Made by a program: the position numbers and the translations under genes. A stretch of DNA of 64,000 nucleotides from Limnohabitans sp. MORI2 (GTDB lineage: Bacteria; Pseudomonadota; Gammaproteobacteria; Burkholderiales; Burkholderiaceae_C): assembly GCF_027925025.1 (NCBI RefSeq), contig NZ_AP027058.1, positions 186,001 through 250,000 of the forward strand. The letters run 5' to 3'. The notes beneath the pieces are model-generated. The model saw only the letters and a list, made by a program, of their open reading frames with translations, ran no database searches and was not told where the DNA came from. Below, piece by piece: positions 29,377-37,804 of the stretch (position 1 is its first letter; each line of letters opens with the position of its first letter).

Positions 29377-31323
29377 ATGCAAACCACGTTCCCACGACTG
29401 TTACTCAAGCATGCCAGCGATCGCCCGCAAGCGCCCGCCATGCGCGAGAAGGAATACGGCATTTGGCAAACCATCACCTGGGCCGATATGGCCAAGATGG
29501 TGCAACACATGGCCTGCGGCTTGCATCAAGCCGGTTTGACACGCGGCGAGCATTTGGTGGTCATTGGCTCCAACCGCCCCCGCTTGTACGCCACCATGTT
29601 GGCTGCCCAATCGTTGGGCGCAATTCCAATTCCGCTGTACCAAGATGCGGCAGCGCCAGAGTGCGTGTTCCCGCTCAACAACGCCGAAGTGCGTTTTTGT
29701 GTGGTGGAAGACCAAGAGCAGGTGGACAAGTTGTTGGAGATTCGTGAGCAGTGCCCACAAATCGCCCACATCTTCTACGACGATCCTCGCGGTTTGCGCA
29801 AATACGACGAACCAGGCTTGGCCTCGCTCGAAGAGTTGTTGGCAGGCGGTGCGGTGTTTGCCAAGCAGCATCCAGACTTCTTCTTGGACGAAGTGGAAAA
29901 AGCACACCATGACGACGTGGGTGCGATGTTCTTCACCTCGGGTACCACGGGCAATCCCAAAGGCGTGGTGCACACACACAACTCCTTGATCAACCGTGCT
30001 GAAGCGGGCGCCTTGTTCGACAAGCTCACCTCACACGAAGATGTGTTGGCTTACTTGCCACCCGCTTGGATTGGTCAAAACATTTTCAGCTACGCCCAGT
30101 GGTTGTACTGCGGCTATGTGGTGAATTGCCCCGAGTCGGGCGCGACCGTCACCATCGACTTGAAAGAAGTCGGTCCCACGTACTACTTCGCGCCACCCCG
30201 CGTGTTTGAAGGCTTGCTGACCAGCGTGATGATTCGCATGGAAGATGCGGGCGCGATCAAGCGCGGCATGTTCCATTACTTCATGGACGTGGCTCGCAAA
30301 TACGGCCCCAAAAAGATGGATGGCAAATCTGTCGGTTTGGTCGGCAGCTTGCTCTACACCTTGGGTAACTTTTTTGTGTACGGCCCACTTCGCAACAACC
30401 TCGGTATGAGCCGTGTGCGTGTGGCTTACACAGCGGGTGAGGCGATTGGTCCCGACCTCTTCACTTTCTACCGCTCGATTGGCGTGAACTTGAAGCAGCT
30501 CTACGGTTCTACCGAAACAGCGGTGTTCGTCTGCTTGCAGCCGGACCACGAAGCGCGTGCCGACACGGTGGGTGTGCCTTGCTCCGGTGTGGAAATCAAA
30601 GTGGCCGACAACGGCGAAATCTTGGTCAAGTCGCCTGGCTTGCTCAAGGGCTATTACAAGAATGACAAGGCCACCGAAGAAGTGCTCACTGCCGACGGCT
30701 GGTACCACACCAGCGATGCAGGCTTCATTGATGCACATGGCCACTTGAAAATCATTGACCGCGTCAAAGACGTGGGCCGCATCAAAGGTGGTGCCAACGA
30801 TGGCGCCATGTTCGCGCCCAAGTACGTCGAGAACAAACTCAAGTTCTTCCCGCACATCAAAGAAGTGGTGGCCTATGGCGACCAACGCGAAAAAGTGTGC
30901 GTGATGATCAACATCGACATCGAAGCCGTGGGCAACTGGGCTGAGCGTCGCAACTTGCCTTATGCGGGCTACACCGATTTGGCGCAAAAACCAGAGGTGT
31001 ACTCACTCATCAAAGAATGCGTTGAAAAAGTCAACGCCGATTTGGCGGCAGACGAGTTGTTGGCCGGTAGCCAAGTGAGCCGCTTCCTCGTGTTGCACAA
31101 AGAACTCGATGCGGACGATGGCGAACTCACCCGTACCAACAAAGTGCGTCGCGGCTTCATCGCCGAGAAGTACGAGCCTCTGGTCACCGCGCTGTACAAC
31201 GGTGCGACCGAGCAATTCATTGAAACCCAAGTGAAGTTTGAAGATGGCCGTACAGGCAGCGTCAGTGCAACGCTCAAACTGTCTGACACCAAAACCTTCG
31301 CACCCGTGGGGAAAGCAGCATGA
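29377..31323 (+). CDS. AMP-forming acyl-CoA synthetase
   Basis: Activates a carboxylic acid to its CoA thioester via an acyl-adenylate. The protein is 648 aa from the ATG at 29377, which is preceded by AGCAAGGA; the in-frame region from 29263 is not family-like. The ATP loop FFTSGTTGNPKGVVHTHNS, the YGSTETAVF motif and GWYHTSDAG (aspartate of motif A8 region) are all present. It resembles long-chain fatty acyl- or aromatic-acid-CoA ligases found next to Liv-type transporters. Its stop overlaps the next ATP-binding gene by four bases, so its acid is probably the imported substrate. Confidence 0.9.
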   Translation: MQTTFPRLLLKHASDRPQAPAMREKEYGIWQTITWADMAKMVQHMACGLHQAGLTRGEHLVVIGSNRPRLYATMLAAQSLGAIPIPLYQDAAAPECVFPLNNAEVRFCVVEDQEQVDKLLEIREQCPQIAHIFYDDPRGLRKYDEPGLASLEELLAGGAVFAKQHPDFFLDEVEKAHHDDVGAMFFTSGTTGNPKGVVHTHNSLINRAEAGALFDKLTSHEDVLAYLPPAWIGQNIFSYAQWLYCGYVVNCPESGATVTIDLKEVGPTYYFAPPRVFEGLLTSVMIRMEDAGAIKRGMFHYFMDVARKYGPKKMDGKSVGLVGSLLYTLGNFFVYGPLRNNLGMSRVRVAYTAGEAIGPDLFTFYRSIGVNLKQLYGSTETAVFVCLQPDHEARADTVGVPCSGVEIKVADNGEILVKSPGLLKGYYKNDKATEEVLTADGWYHTSDAGFIDAHGHLKIIDRVKDVGRIKGGANDGAMFAPKYVENKLKFFPHIKEVVAYGDQREKVCVMINIDIEAVGNWAERRNLPYAGYTDLAQKPEVYSLIKECVEKVNADLAADELLAGSQVSRFLVLHKELDADDGELTRTNKVRRGFIAEKYEPLVTALYNGATEQFIETQVKFEDGRTGSVSATLKLSDTKTFAPVGKAA

Positions 31324-32102
31324 GCAAGAAAATCGGTGACGTCATCCTCGACGTCAAAAACATCAGTTTGCGTTTCGGTGGCGTCAAGGCGCTGACCGAT
31401 ATTTCCTTCAACGTCAAAGAACACGAAGTACGCGCCATCATTGGCCCCAACGGTGCGGGTAAGAGCTCGATGCTCAACTGCATCAACGGCGTGTACACGC
31501 CGTCTGAAGGTTCGATCACCTTCCGTGGGCAGAAGTTTGACCACATGGACAGCCACCAAGTGGCCACCATGGGTATTGCGCGCACCTTCCAAAACTTGGC
31601 CTTGTTCAAAGGCATGAGCGTGCTCGACAACATCATGACCGGACGCAACCTGCGCATGAAGAGCAACATCCTCATGCAAGCCTTGCGCATTGGACCCGCT
31701 GAGCAAGAAGAAATTCGCCATCGCGAAAAGGTTGAACGCATCATCGACTTTTTGGAAATCCAAGCCTTCCGCAAAACACCCGTGGGTCAATTGCCCTACG
31801 GTTTGCAAAAGCGTGTGGACTTGGGTCGTGCATTGGCCCTCGAGCCACAAGTCTTGTTGCTTGACGAACCTATGGCCGGTATGAACGTGGAAGAGAAGCA
31901 AGACATGTGTCGCTTCATCTTGGACGTGAACGACGAATTTGGTACCACCATCGTGTTGATCGAACACGACATGGGCGTGGTGATGGACATTTCTGATCGC
32001 GTGGTCGTGCTCGACTACGGCAAGAAGATCGGCGACGGCACCCCCGATGAGGTGCGCAACAACGAGGAAGTCATCAGTGCTTACCTCGGCACTTCACACT
32101 AA
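31320..32102 (+). CDS. Liv-type ABC transporter ATP-binding protein (LivG-like)
   Basis: ATPase of 260 aa for a branched-chain-amino-acid-type importer. Walker A is GPNGAGKSSML, the signature region is QLPYGLQKRVDLGRAL (a variant of LSGGQ), Walker B is LLLDEPMAGMN and the H-loop is LIEHDMGVV. The LivG C-terminal extension (GDGTPDEVRNNEEVISAYLG) is present. ATGA overlap with the acyl-CoA synthetase and a 10-base gap to the permease gene show one operon. Confidence 0.93.
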   Translation: MSKKIGDVILDVKNISLRFGGVKALTDISFNVKEHEVRAIIGPNGAGKSSMLNCINGVYTPSEGSITFRGQKFDHMDSHQVATMGIARTFQNLALFKGMSVLDNIMTGRNLRMKSNILMQALRIGPAEQEEIRHREKVERIIDFLEIQAFRKTPVGQLPYGLQKRVDLGRALALEPQVLLLDEPMAGMNVEEKQDMCRFILDVNDEFGTTIVLIEHDMGVVMDISDRVVVLDYGKKIGDGTPDEVRNNEEVISAYLGTSH

Positions 32103-32112
32103 GGACAAGAAC

Positions 32113-33042
32113 ATGGCATTTTTTCTTGAAACCCTTTTTGGCGGCTTGATGGCCGGCATGTTGTATTCGCTGGTGGCCTTGGGCTTCGTGCTGATTTACA
32201 AAGCCTCAGGCGTGTTCAACTTTGCGCAAGGTGCGATGGTGTTGTTCGCCGCGTTGGCTATGGCCCGCTTTGGCGAGTGGATCCCTGCACTCACAGGCAT
32301 CGACAACTTCTTCCTCGTCAACTTGCTCGCCTTCGCCGGCGCAGCGGCGGTGATGTTCATCGTAGCTTGGGTGGTGGAGTATTTGGTGTTGCGTCACTTG
32401 GTTAACCAAGAAGGCACCACCTTGTTGATGGCCACGTTGGGCATCACTTACTTCCTCGATGGTTTGGGTCAATCCATCTTCGGTAGCGACATTTACAAGA
32501 TTGATGTGGGCATGCCCAAAGAGCCGCTCATGTTGTTCGAGTCGATGTTTGAAGGCGGCATCATGATCAACCAAGAAGACTTGGTGGCTGCGGTGATCGC
32601 GGCAGCTTTGGTGGCCTTGCTCAGCGTGTTCTTCCAAAAAACCACTACGGGTCGTGCCTTGCGCGCAGTGGCTGATGACCATCAAGCGGCGCAGTCGATT
32701 GGTATTCCTTTGAACCGCATCTGGGTCATCGTTTGGTGCGTGGCCGGTGTGGTGGCCTTGGTGGCCGGCATGATTTGGGGCTCTAAGTTGGGCGTGCAGT
32801 TCTCACTCTCCACCGTGGCTTTGCGTGCTTTGCCTGTGGTGATTTTGGGTGGTCTGACCTCTGTGCCTGGCGCCATTATTGGCGGCTTGATCATCGGCGT
32901 CGGTGAGAAGTTGTCTGAAGTGTTCCTCGGCCCATCGGTGGGCGGCGGTATCGAAATTTGGTTTGCGTATGTTCTGGCTTTGGGCTTCTTGTTGGTTCGT
33001 CCACAAGGCTTGTTTGGCGAGAAGATCATCGACCGCGTGTAA
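32113..33042 (+). CDS. Liv-type ABC transporter permease (LivH-like)
   Basis: Inner-membrane permease of 309 aa with about eight hydrophobic segments. I chose the ATG at 32113 with AAGGA upstream; the in-frame frame from 32047 overlaps the ATPase gene. Family features include GMLYSLVALGFVLIYKASG, FNFAQGAM near residue 40 and TTTGRALRAVADDHQAA, the cytoplasmic loop that docks the ATPase. It pairs with the LivM-like permease encoded 11 bases downstream. Confidence 0.92.
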   Translation: MAFFLETLFGGLMAGMLYSLVALGFVLIYKASGVFNFAQGAMVLFAALAMARFGEWIPALTGIDNFFLVNLLAFAGAAAVMFIVAWVVEYLVLRHLVNQEGTTLLMATLGITYFLDGLGQSIFGSDIYKIDVGMPKEPLMLFESMFEGGIMINQEDLVAAVIAAALVALLSVFFQKTTTGRALRAVADDHQAAQSIGIPLNRIWVIVWCVAGVVALVAGMIWGSKLGVQFSLSTVALRALPVVILGGLTSVPGAIIGGLIIGVGEKLSEVFLGPSVGGGIEIWFAYVLALGFLLVRPQGLFGEKIIDRV

Positions 33043-33053
33043 GGAAAAGAATC

Positions 33054-34130
33054 ATGTTTTACAGAGAAAACGGTCAATTCAAAACGACTTACAAGGAAGA
33101 TCAACAGATCTTCCCGATCACGCAAGACCGCATTGGTGTTTTGCTGCTCATCGCGTTTGCATTCATTGGCGTGCCAGCGCTTGCCGATGAGTACATGTTG
33201 CGCGCGATTTTGATTCCTTTCCTCATCTTGTCGCTCGCTGCTTTGGGCGTGAACATCTTGGTGGGCTATTGCGGTCAAATTTCTTTGGGCTCTGGAGCCT
33301 TCATGGCCGTGGGTGCTTATGCCGCATACAACTTCTTTGTGCGCATTGAAGGTATGCCTTTGATCGTGTGCTTGCTGATGGGCGGCTTCTTTGCCACCTT
33401 GGTCGGTATGTTCTTTGGCATCCCAAGCTTGCGTGTGAAAGGCCTGTATTTGGCCGTGGCCACGTTGGCGGCTCAGTTCTTCTGCGATTGGGCGTTCTTG
33501 CGCATCAAGTGGTTCACCAACGACTCTGCCTCTGGCACAGCCTCGGTGTCTGACTTGCAAGTTTTCGGCATGTCCATCAACACACCTTACGAAAAATACA
33601 CCTTCTGCTTGGTGTTCTTGGTGGTGTTCGGTTTGCTAGCCAAAAACTTAGTACGCAGCGCCATTGGCCGTGAGTGGATGGCCATCCGTGACATGGACGT
33701 GGCGGCTGCTGTGATCGGTATTCGCCCCATGTACGCCAAGCTCAGCGCGTTTGCTGTGAGCTCGTTCATTGTGGGTGTGGCTGGTGCTTTGTGGGCATTC
33801 GTTTATCTGGGTTCATGGGAGCCAGCCGCGTTCTCTGTGGATCGTTCGTTCCAACTGTTGTTCATGGTCATCTTGGGCGGCATGGGCTCCATCATGGGTA
33901 GCTTCTTTGGTGCTGCGTTCATTGTGGTGCTGCCAATCATCATTAACTTGGTGTTGCCATCCCTGGGTGCATTGGTCGGCGTCGAGGTCAGCACCGCGGC
34001 TTTGACACACGCCGAGCAAATGATCTTCGGTGCTTTGATCGTATGGTTCTTGATTGTTGAGCCTCATGGCTTGGCCAAGTTGTGGAGTGTGGGTAAGCAA
34101 AAGCTGCGTTTGTGGCCTTTCCCTCACTGA
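33054..34130 (+). CDS. Liv-type ABC transporter permease (LivM-like)
   Basis: Second permease subunit, 358 aa, starting MFYRENGQFKTTYKEDQ, an N-terminal extension typical of the LivM-like proteins in these aromatic/fatty-acid clusters. Hydrophobic segments begin near residue 25; GYCGQISLGSGAFMAVGAYA and the docking loop SAIGREWMAIRDMDVAAAVIG are family motifs. AAGGAAA lies before the ATG at 33054. Confidence 0.92.
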   Translation: MFYRENGQFKTTYKEDQQIFPITQDRIGVLLLIAFAFIGVPALADEYMLRAILIPFLILSLAALGVNILVGYCGQISLGSGAFMAVGAYAAYNFFVRIEGMPLIVCLLMGGFFATLVGMFFGIPSLRVKGLYLAVATLAAQFFCDWAFLRIKWFTNDSASGTASVSDLQVFGMSINTPYEKYTFCLVFLVVFGLLAKNLVRSAIGREWMAIRDMDVAAAVIGIRPMYAKLSAFAVSSFIVGVAGALWAFVYLGSWEPAAFSVDRSFQLLFMVILGGMGSIMGSFFGAAFIVVLPIIINLVLPSLGALVGVEVSTAALTHAEQMIFGALIVWFLIVEPHGLAKLWSVGKQKLRLWPFPH

Positions 34131-34173
34131 GTTGGTTTTCTGGTGTTCGCATAATTTTTCTAAGGAGACTTCA

Positions 34174-35496
34174 ATGAAAATTCGTTCCCTCATGATGGCC
34201 GTGGCCGTTGCAGCAACTGGTTTGACCAGCGCTGTGGTCACCACATCCGCTCAGGCGCAAGCCAAAGAGCAGTTCTTCCCTGTGTTGCCATACCGCACAG
34301 GCGCTTATGCACCCAACGGTGTGCCATGGGCTAACGGCTACGCTGACTATTTGAAACTCATCAATGCACGCGACGGTGGTATCAACGGCGTCAAGATCGC
34401 TTTTGAAGAATGCGACACCGCTTACGCTACTGACCGCGGTGTGGAGTGCTATGAGCGCCTGAAAGGCAAAGCACAAGGCGCGATCTTCCAGCCGTTGTCG
34501 ACTGGTATCACATTCGCTTTGACTGAAAAAGCACCTAACGACAAAAACTCGCTCATCACTGGCGGCTATGGCCGTTCAGAGTCCAGCGATGGTCAAGTGT
34601 TCAAGTGGAACTTCCCATTGATGGGCACCTACTGGTCTGGCGCTGACATCATCATGCAGCACATCACCAAAAAAGAAGGTGGCAATATCAAGGGCAAGAA
34701 GATCGCTTTGGTCTACCACGACAGCCCCTACGGCAAAGAGCCAATTCCACTCTTGCAAGAACGCGCCAAGATGCAAGGCTTCGACCTGCAACTCTTGCCT
34801 GTGACTGCGCCTGGCGTGGAGCAAAAAGCCACTTGGTTGCAAGTGCGTCAAGCTCGTCCTGACTACGTGTTGTTGTGGGGCTGGGGCGTGATGAACTCTG
34901 CCGCTTTGAAAGAAGCTGTGGCCACTGGCTACCCACGCGAAAAAATGTACGGCGTGTGGTGGTCGGCTGCTGAGCCAGATGTCAAAGACGTGGGCGAAGC
35001 TGCCAAAGGCTACAACGGTTTGGTCGTAACGGGTGAAGGCGGCAAGATCATTGCTGACATCAAGACACACGTGCATGGCAAAAAACAAGGCACAGGCCCT
35101 GCGGAAGAAGTGGGTTCAACCCTCTACAACCGCGGCATGGTCAGCGCTGCGTTGGCTGTGGAAGGTGTGCGTCAAGCGCAAAGCCGTTACGGCAAAGGCA
35201 AGGTCATGACAGGTGAACAGATCCGCTGGGGTTTGGAAAACTTGACGCTTGACCAAAAAGCTCTCGATAAGTTGGGCTTGGGCACTGTGATGAAGCCCAT
35301 CAGCACATCTTGCTTGGACCACGAAGGTTCGCGTTCTGCACGCGTTCACACCTGGGACGGCAAGAAGTGGAACTTCACGTCTGACTGGATCGAAGCTGAT
35401 GAATCCATCATCAAGCCTTTGGTCAAGCAGTACGCAGACAAGTACGCTGCTGAGAAAAAACTCACACGTCGTACAGCTGCAGACTGCCAGTCTTAA
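34174..35496 (+). CDS. Liv-type periplasmic substrate-binding protein
   Basis: Periplasmic binding protein of 440 aa. The signal peptide (MKIRSLMMAVAVAATG to AQA) is cleaved at about residue 29. The mature part has the two-lobed peripla_BP fold, with blocks such as YLKLINARDGGINGVKIAFEECDT and KIALVYHDSPYGKEPIPLLQ. It is longer than LivJ/LivK (about 370 aa) and of the type found with CoA ligases, so the ligand may be an aromatic or fatty acid rather than an amino acid. TAAGGAGA precedes the ATG. Two stable hairpins separate it from the next gene. Confidence 0.9.
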   Translation: MKIRSLMMAVAVAATGLTSAVVTTSAQAQAKEQFFPVLPYRTGAYAPNGVPWANGYADYLKLINARDGGINGVKIAFEECDTAYATDRGVECYERLKGKAQGAIFQPLSTGITFALTEKAPNDKNSLITGGYGRSESSDGQVFKWNFPLMGTYWSGADIIMQHITKKEGGNIKGKKIALVYHDSPYGKEPIPLLQERAKMQGFDLQLLPVTAPGVEQKATWLQVRQARPDYVLLWGWGVMNSAALKEAVATGYPREKMYGVWWSAAEPDVKDVGEAAKGYNGLVVTGEGGKIIADIKTHVHGKKQGTGPAEEVGSTLYNRGMVSAALAVEGVRQAQSRYGKGKVMTGEQIRWGLENLTLDQKALDKLGLGTVMKPISTSCLDHEGSRSARVHTWDGKKWNFTSDWIEADESIIKPLVKQYADKYAAEKKLTRRTAADCQS

Positions 35497-35505
35497 TTTG
35501 ATGCA

Positions 35506-35554
35506 CATCAGTCCTTCGGGGCTGATGATTTGGCGGCTCTCACGAGCCGCCAAA
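35506..35554 (+). promoter_or_regulatory. Tandem stem-loops between the binding-protein gene and the second ATPase gene
   Basis: CATCAGTCC pairs with GGGCTGATG around a TTCG tetraloop (35506-35527). It is followed at once by an 11-base perfect stem TTTGGCGGCTC/GAGCCGCCAAA with a TCAC loop (35529-35554). No T tract follows. Such hairpins typically stop 3' exonucleases and keep the abundant binding-protein message at a higher level than the rest of the operon. Confidence 0.6.
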
Positions 35555-35625
35555 CCTCAGACACAACACCGCGATGGGTTTGAGGTTTGGTCCAGTCCAA
35601 CAACGTTTTTTTAGCAAGGTAAGTT

Positions 35626-36435
35626 ATGAGCGCCAACAACATCGTTCTCAACGTCAATGGCATTGAAGTCATTTACAACCACGTCATCTTGGTGCTCAAG
35701 GGCGTTTCGCTCAGCGTGCCAGAAGGCAGCATCGTGTCATTGCTGGGTGGCAACGGCGCAGGTAAAACAACGACCTTGCGTGCCATCTCCAACCTGCTCA
35801 AAGGTGAGCGTGGCGATGTGACCAAGGGCAGTATTGAGTTCCGTGGTGAACGCATTGAAAACCTCTCACCCGCTGAGCTGGTCAAACGCGGTGTGGTGCA
35901 AGTGATGGAAGGTCGTCACTGCTTTGCTCACTTGACCATCGAAGAGAACCTGCTCACTGGCAGCTACACCCGCACCAGCAAGGGCGAGATTGATGCCAAC
36001 TTGGAGAAGGTCTACAACTACTTCCCACGCTTGAAAACTCGCCGCACTTCGCAGGCTGCGTACACATCCGGTGGTGAGCAACAAATGTGCGCGATTGGCC
36101 GCGCGTTGATGGCCAACCCCAACATGGTGTTGCTCGACGAACCCTCGATGGGCTTGGCGCCGCAAATCGTGGAAGAAGTGTTCAACATCGTCAAAGATTT
36201 GAACGAGAAAGAAAAAGTCACCTTCCTCATCGCCGAGCAAAACACCAACATGGCTTTGAAGTACGCCGACTATGGCTACATCATGGAGTCGGGCCGCATC
36301 GTGATGGACGGTGCTGCCAACGACTTGGCCAACAACGCTGACGTGAAAGAGTTTTACCTTGGCGTGGGTGGCAACGAACGCAAGAGCTTCAAAGACGTCA
36401 AGAGCTACAAGCGTCGCAAGCGTTGGTTGGCTTAA
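35626..36435 (+). CDS. Liv-type ABC transporter ATP-binding protein (LivF-like)
   Basis: Second ATPase of the importer, 269 aa. Walker A is GGNGAGKTTTLRA, the signature region is YTSGGEQQMCAIGRAL, Walker B is VLLDEPSMGLAPQIVEEVF and the H-loop is LIAEQNTNMAL. About 25 residues at the end (RKSFKDVKSYKRRKRWLA) extend past the usual LivF terminus. The gene lies 129 bases after the binding-protein gene, across the tandem hairpins, and 12 bases before the PaaK-like gene. Confidence 0.93.
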   Translation: MSANNIVLNVNGIEVIYNHVILVLKGVSLSVPEGSIVSLLGGNGAGKTTTLRAISNLLKGERGDVTKGSIEFRGERIENLSPAELVKRGVVQVMEGRHCFAHLTIEENLLTGSYTRTSKGEIDANLEKVYNYFPRLKTRRTSQAAYTSGGEQQMCAIGRALMANPNMVLLDEPSMGLAPQIVEEVFNIVKDLNEKEKVTFLIAEQNTNMALKYADYGYIMESGRIVMDGAANDLANNADVKEFYLGVGGNERKSFKDVKSYKRRKRWLA

Positions 36436-36447
36436 GAGGGGCGTTGT

Positions 36448-37692
36448 ATGTCTAAGCATTACGACGCGCTCGAAACTCGTAACCCTGCTGAGCGCGAAGC
36501 AGCGCTCATGGCTGCACTGCCTGCACAAGTTGCGCATGCGCAAAAAAACTCGCCCGCATTTGCCAAGTCATTGGCGGGTGTGAATGCAGCCAGTATCAAC
36601 AACCGTGAGGCGTTGTCCAAGCTGCCCGTGATTCGTAAGTACGAGTTGTTGGCGCAGCAACAAGAACAACGCGCCACCAATGTGTTTGGTGGCTTTGCCG
36701 CGATTGGGTTTGGCAAGGCCATGCCCCGCGTGTTTGCCAGCCCTGGCACCATTTACGAGCCTGAAGGCGCACGCGCCGACTACTGGCGCATGGCCCGTGC
36801 CATTTACGCCGCAGGTTTCCGTGCGGGCGAGCTCGCGCACAACTGCTTCAGCTACCACTTCACGCCTGCCGGCTCGATGATGGAAACCGGTGCGCACGCC
36901 ATTGGCTGCACCGTGTTTGCCGGTGGTACGGGGCAGACCGAACAGCAAGTCGGTGCGATGGCAGAACTCAAGCCTGCTGGCTACATTGGCACACCGAGCT
37001 TTTTGAAAATCATTGTGGAAAAAGCCGCCGAGATGGGGGTGAAGTTGCCCAGCGTCACCAAAGCCTTGGTGTCTGGCGAAGCCTTTCCGCCGAGCTTGCG
37101 CGATTGGCTGGCGGGTCATGGCATTGCTGGATATCAGTGCTATGCCACCGCCGATCTTGGCTTGATTGCTTACGAAACCGAAGCCCGCGAAGGCTTGGTG
37201 TTGGATGAAGGTGTGATCGTGGAAATCGTCCGCCCAGGCACGGGTGACCCAGTGCCTGAGGGCGAAGTGGGCGAGTTGGTCATCACCACACTCAACCTCG
37301 ATTACCCGCTGATTCGTTTTGGTACAGGCGATTTGTCCGCTGTGTTGCCGGGCCAATGCCCCACTGGGCGGACCAACACGCGCATCAAAGGTTGGATGGG
37401 GCGCGCAGACCAAACCACCAAGGTGCGCGGCATGTTTGTGCATCCGGGGCAGGTGGCTGAAGTGGTCAAGCGTTTCCCCGAAATCAAGCGCGCGCGTTTG
37501 GTGGTCACCGGTGAAATGGCGAACGATCAAATGAGTTTGAAAGTGGAAGCTGCAGAGACTGAGGGCTTAGCGCAAAGGATTGGCGATGCCGTGCGTGACA
37601 TCACCAAGCTGCGTGCCGATGTGATGATGGTCGCCGTGGGTAGCTTGCCCAACGATGGCAAGGTGATTGAGGACGCGCGTACCTACGCATAA
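36448..37692 (+). CDS. Phenylacetate-CoA-ligase-like protein with altered ATP loop
   Basis: A 414 aa member of the PaaK/CapK adenylate-forming group by overall pattern: GTPSFLKIIVEKAAEMGVK, ALVSGEAFPPSLRD, LIRFGTGDLSAVLPG and KGWMGRADQTTKVRGMFVHPGQ match PaaK regions. The serine/threonine/glycine ATP loop of PaaK (SSGTTGKP) is replaced at residues 95-107 by VFASPGTIYEPEG. It may use a different activation chemistry or have lost ligase activity. As the last gene of the synthetase/Liv operon it probably handles the imported acid. The product name should be read as family only. Confidence 0.8.
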   Translation: MSKHYDALETRNPAEREAALMAALPAQVAHAQKNSPAFAKSLAGVNAASINNREALSKLPVIRKYELLAQQQEQRATNVFGGFAAIGFGKAMPRVFASPGTIYEPEGARADYWRMARAIYAAGFRAGELAHNCFSYHFTPAGSMMETGAHAIGCTVFAGGTGQTEQQVGAMAELKPAGYIGTPSFLKIIVEKAAEMGVKLPSVTKALVSGEAFPPSLRDWLAGHGIAGYQCYATADLGLIAYETEAREGLVLDEGVIVEIVRPGTGDPVPEGEVGELVITTLNLDYPLIRFGTGDLSAVLPGQCPTGRTNTRIKGWMGRADQTTKVRGMFVHPGQVAEVVKRFPEIKRARLVVTGEMANDQMSLKVEAAETEGLAQRIGDAVRDITKLRADVMMVAVGSLPNDGKVIEDARTYA

Positions 37693-37711
37693 GCTTCTAG
37701 GCGCATTCCGA

Positions 37712-37725
37712 TTGATATGTATCAA
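37712..37725. promoter_or_regulatory. Exact FNR/Anr-type box
   Basis: TTGATATGTATCAA matches the FNR consensus TTGAT-N4-ATCAA at all ten defined positions. It lies inside a wider inverted repeat GCATTCC (37703-37709) / GGAATGC (37726-37732), in the gap before the Bug-family gene at 37805. A site centred here would suit a class II promoter starting near 37760, though I see no strong -10 there. Confidence 0.6.
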
Positions 37726-37780
37726 GGAATGCCCTTACGTGATTTCCGAAATAACAGAAATGTCAATAGTGCTTTAGTAT

Positions 37781-37804
37781 GGGGGCTTATTTAGAGGAGC
37801 CCCC
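37781..37804 (+). promoter_or_regulatory. Hairpin abutting the start codon of the Bug-family gene
   Basis: GGGGGCT (37781-37787) pairs with AGCCCCC (37798-37804), leaving a ten-base loop that holds the AGAGG ribosome binding site; the ATG follows immediately at 37805. Folding would hide part of the initiation region, so translation may be regulated or need unfolding. Confidence 0.5.

Noticed and set aside
35498..35511. TTGAT-GCAC-ATCAG, an FNR-like sequence
   Set aside because: One position deviates from consensus and its right half belongs to the TTCG-loop hairpin directly after a stop codon inside an operon. RNA structure explains it better.
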